Shown: positions 14,329 through 14,467 of the stretch, one piece after another | Layout of the letters: the number at the start of each line of letters is the position of its first letter | Position numbering within the stretch: position 1 is the first letter of the stretch | NCBI GenBank assembly: GCA_947085825.1 | Contig: CAMTXX010000012.1 | Coordinates: 1-14,467 of the forward strand | Length of the DNA: 14,467 bases | Origin: JAOUFP01 sp947085825 | Lineage (GTDB): Bacteria > Nitrospirota > Thermodesulfovibrionia > Thermodesulfovibrionales > UBA6898 | Direction of reading: 5' to 3' | The notes under the pieces: generated by a model | What the model was told of the DNA's origin: nothing | Databases searched by the model: none | Seen by the model: only the letters and a program-made list of their open reading frames with translations | Position numbers and translations under genes: made by a program

Positions 14329-14467
14329 TAACTACTCAGGTCTATAGGCTGTAGTCTTTTAGACTGTTAGCAACAACAAAACATGAGATATGAGACGTGC
14401 CGGGTCCAGCACATGCTCCGTCTTTTGCCTAATAGCCTACAGACTAAATGGCTAAGCAACCTGAGTA
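14329..14467. repeat. Inverted repeat element with TACTCAGGT ends (copy 2), running to or past the window edge
   Basis: TAACTACTCAGG (14329-14340) is identical to the left tip of copy 1 (334-345). TACTCAGGT (14333-14341) is mirrored exactly by ACCTGAGTA (14459-14467), the last nine bases of the window. Inside are shared words: minus-strand ATTTAGTCTGTAGGCT near the right arm aligns with ATTTAGACTGAAGGCT of copy 1. The right tip would be expected to go on to GTTA just outside. The rest of the 14226-14328 upstream region of hflX shows AT-rich sequence with no promoter I can call with confidence. Confidence 0.65.

Overview
The window reads as an ordinary chromosomal stretch of a Gram-negative, probably anaerobic or microaerophilic bacterium. 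Gene content (a long HflX, an AhbD-type radical SAM protein beside hemE/hemH/hemG, a DUF465 protein) and the style of the intergenic repeats suggest Nitrospirota or a related deep lineage. That placement is inference; no rRNA or other marker is present. Both ends fall in repeated DNA: the left in the 3' end of an ISL3-type transposase, the right inside a dispersed palindromic repeat. The window may therefore be a whole contig that broke at repeats.

Layout. At the left are a transposase remnant (+) and a small YtxH protein (+), whose ribosome binding site appears to lie inside the IS end. Every other gene is on the minus strand, so in transcription order (right to left) they are: hflX; ahbD-like radical SAM, hemE, hemH and hemG, tightly packed with overlapping or nearly touching ends; a secreted cyclophilin (ppi) and a DUF465 protein; ilvD; ilvB and ilvN; and glgB, which converges on ytxH. 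No intergenic gap exceeds 260 bases. No tRNA, rRNA or CRISPR was seen.

Function. The haem genes cover uroporphyrinogen III to coproporphyrinogen III (HemE), porphyrinogen oxidation (HemG/HemY type) and iron insertion (HemH). The radical SAM gene that heads the cluster looks like AhbD, which decarboxylates Fe-coproporphyrin III to haem b. No coproporphyrinogen oxidase (HemF/HemN) or HemQ is in the cluster. Together the four genes could form a coproporphyrin-dependent route finished by AhbD instead of HemQ. The ilv genes supply acetohydroxyacid synthase (both subunits) and dihydroxyacid dehydratase for branched-chain amino acids; ilvC is absent from the window. GlgB makes glycogen branches.

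Points worth a second look: the likely non-canonical AUA start of hflX and its N-terminal extra domain with a JAMM-like HxH...D motif; the hybrid haem cluster; short tandem heptad repeats that also sit in frame inside hemH; a family of TAACTACTCAGG-ended inverted repeats; and an IS end that supplies the ytxH ribosome binding site.
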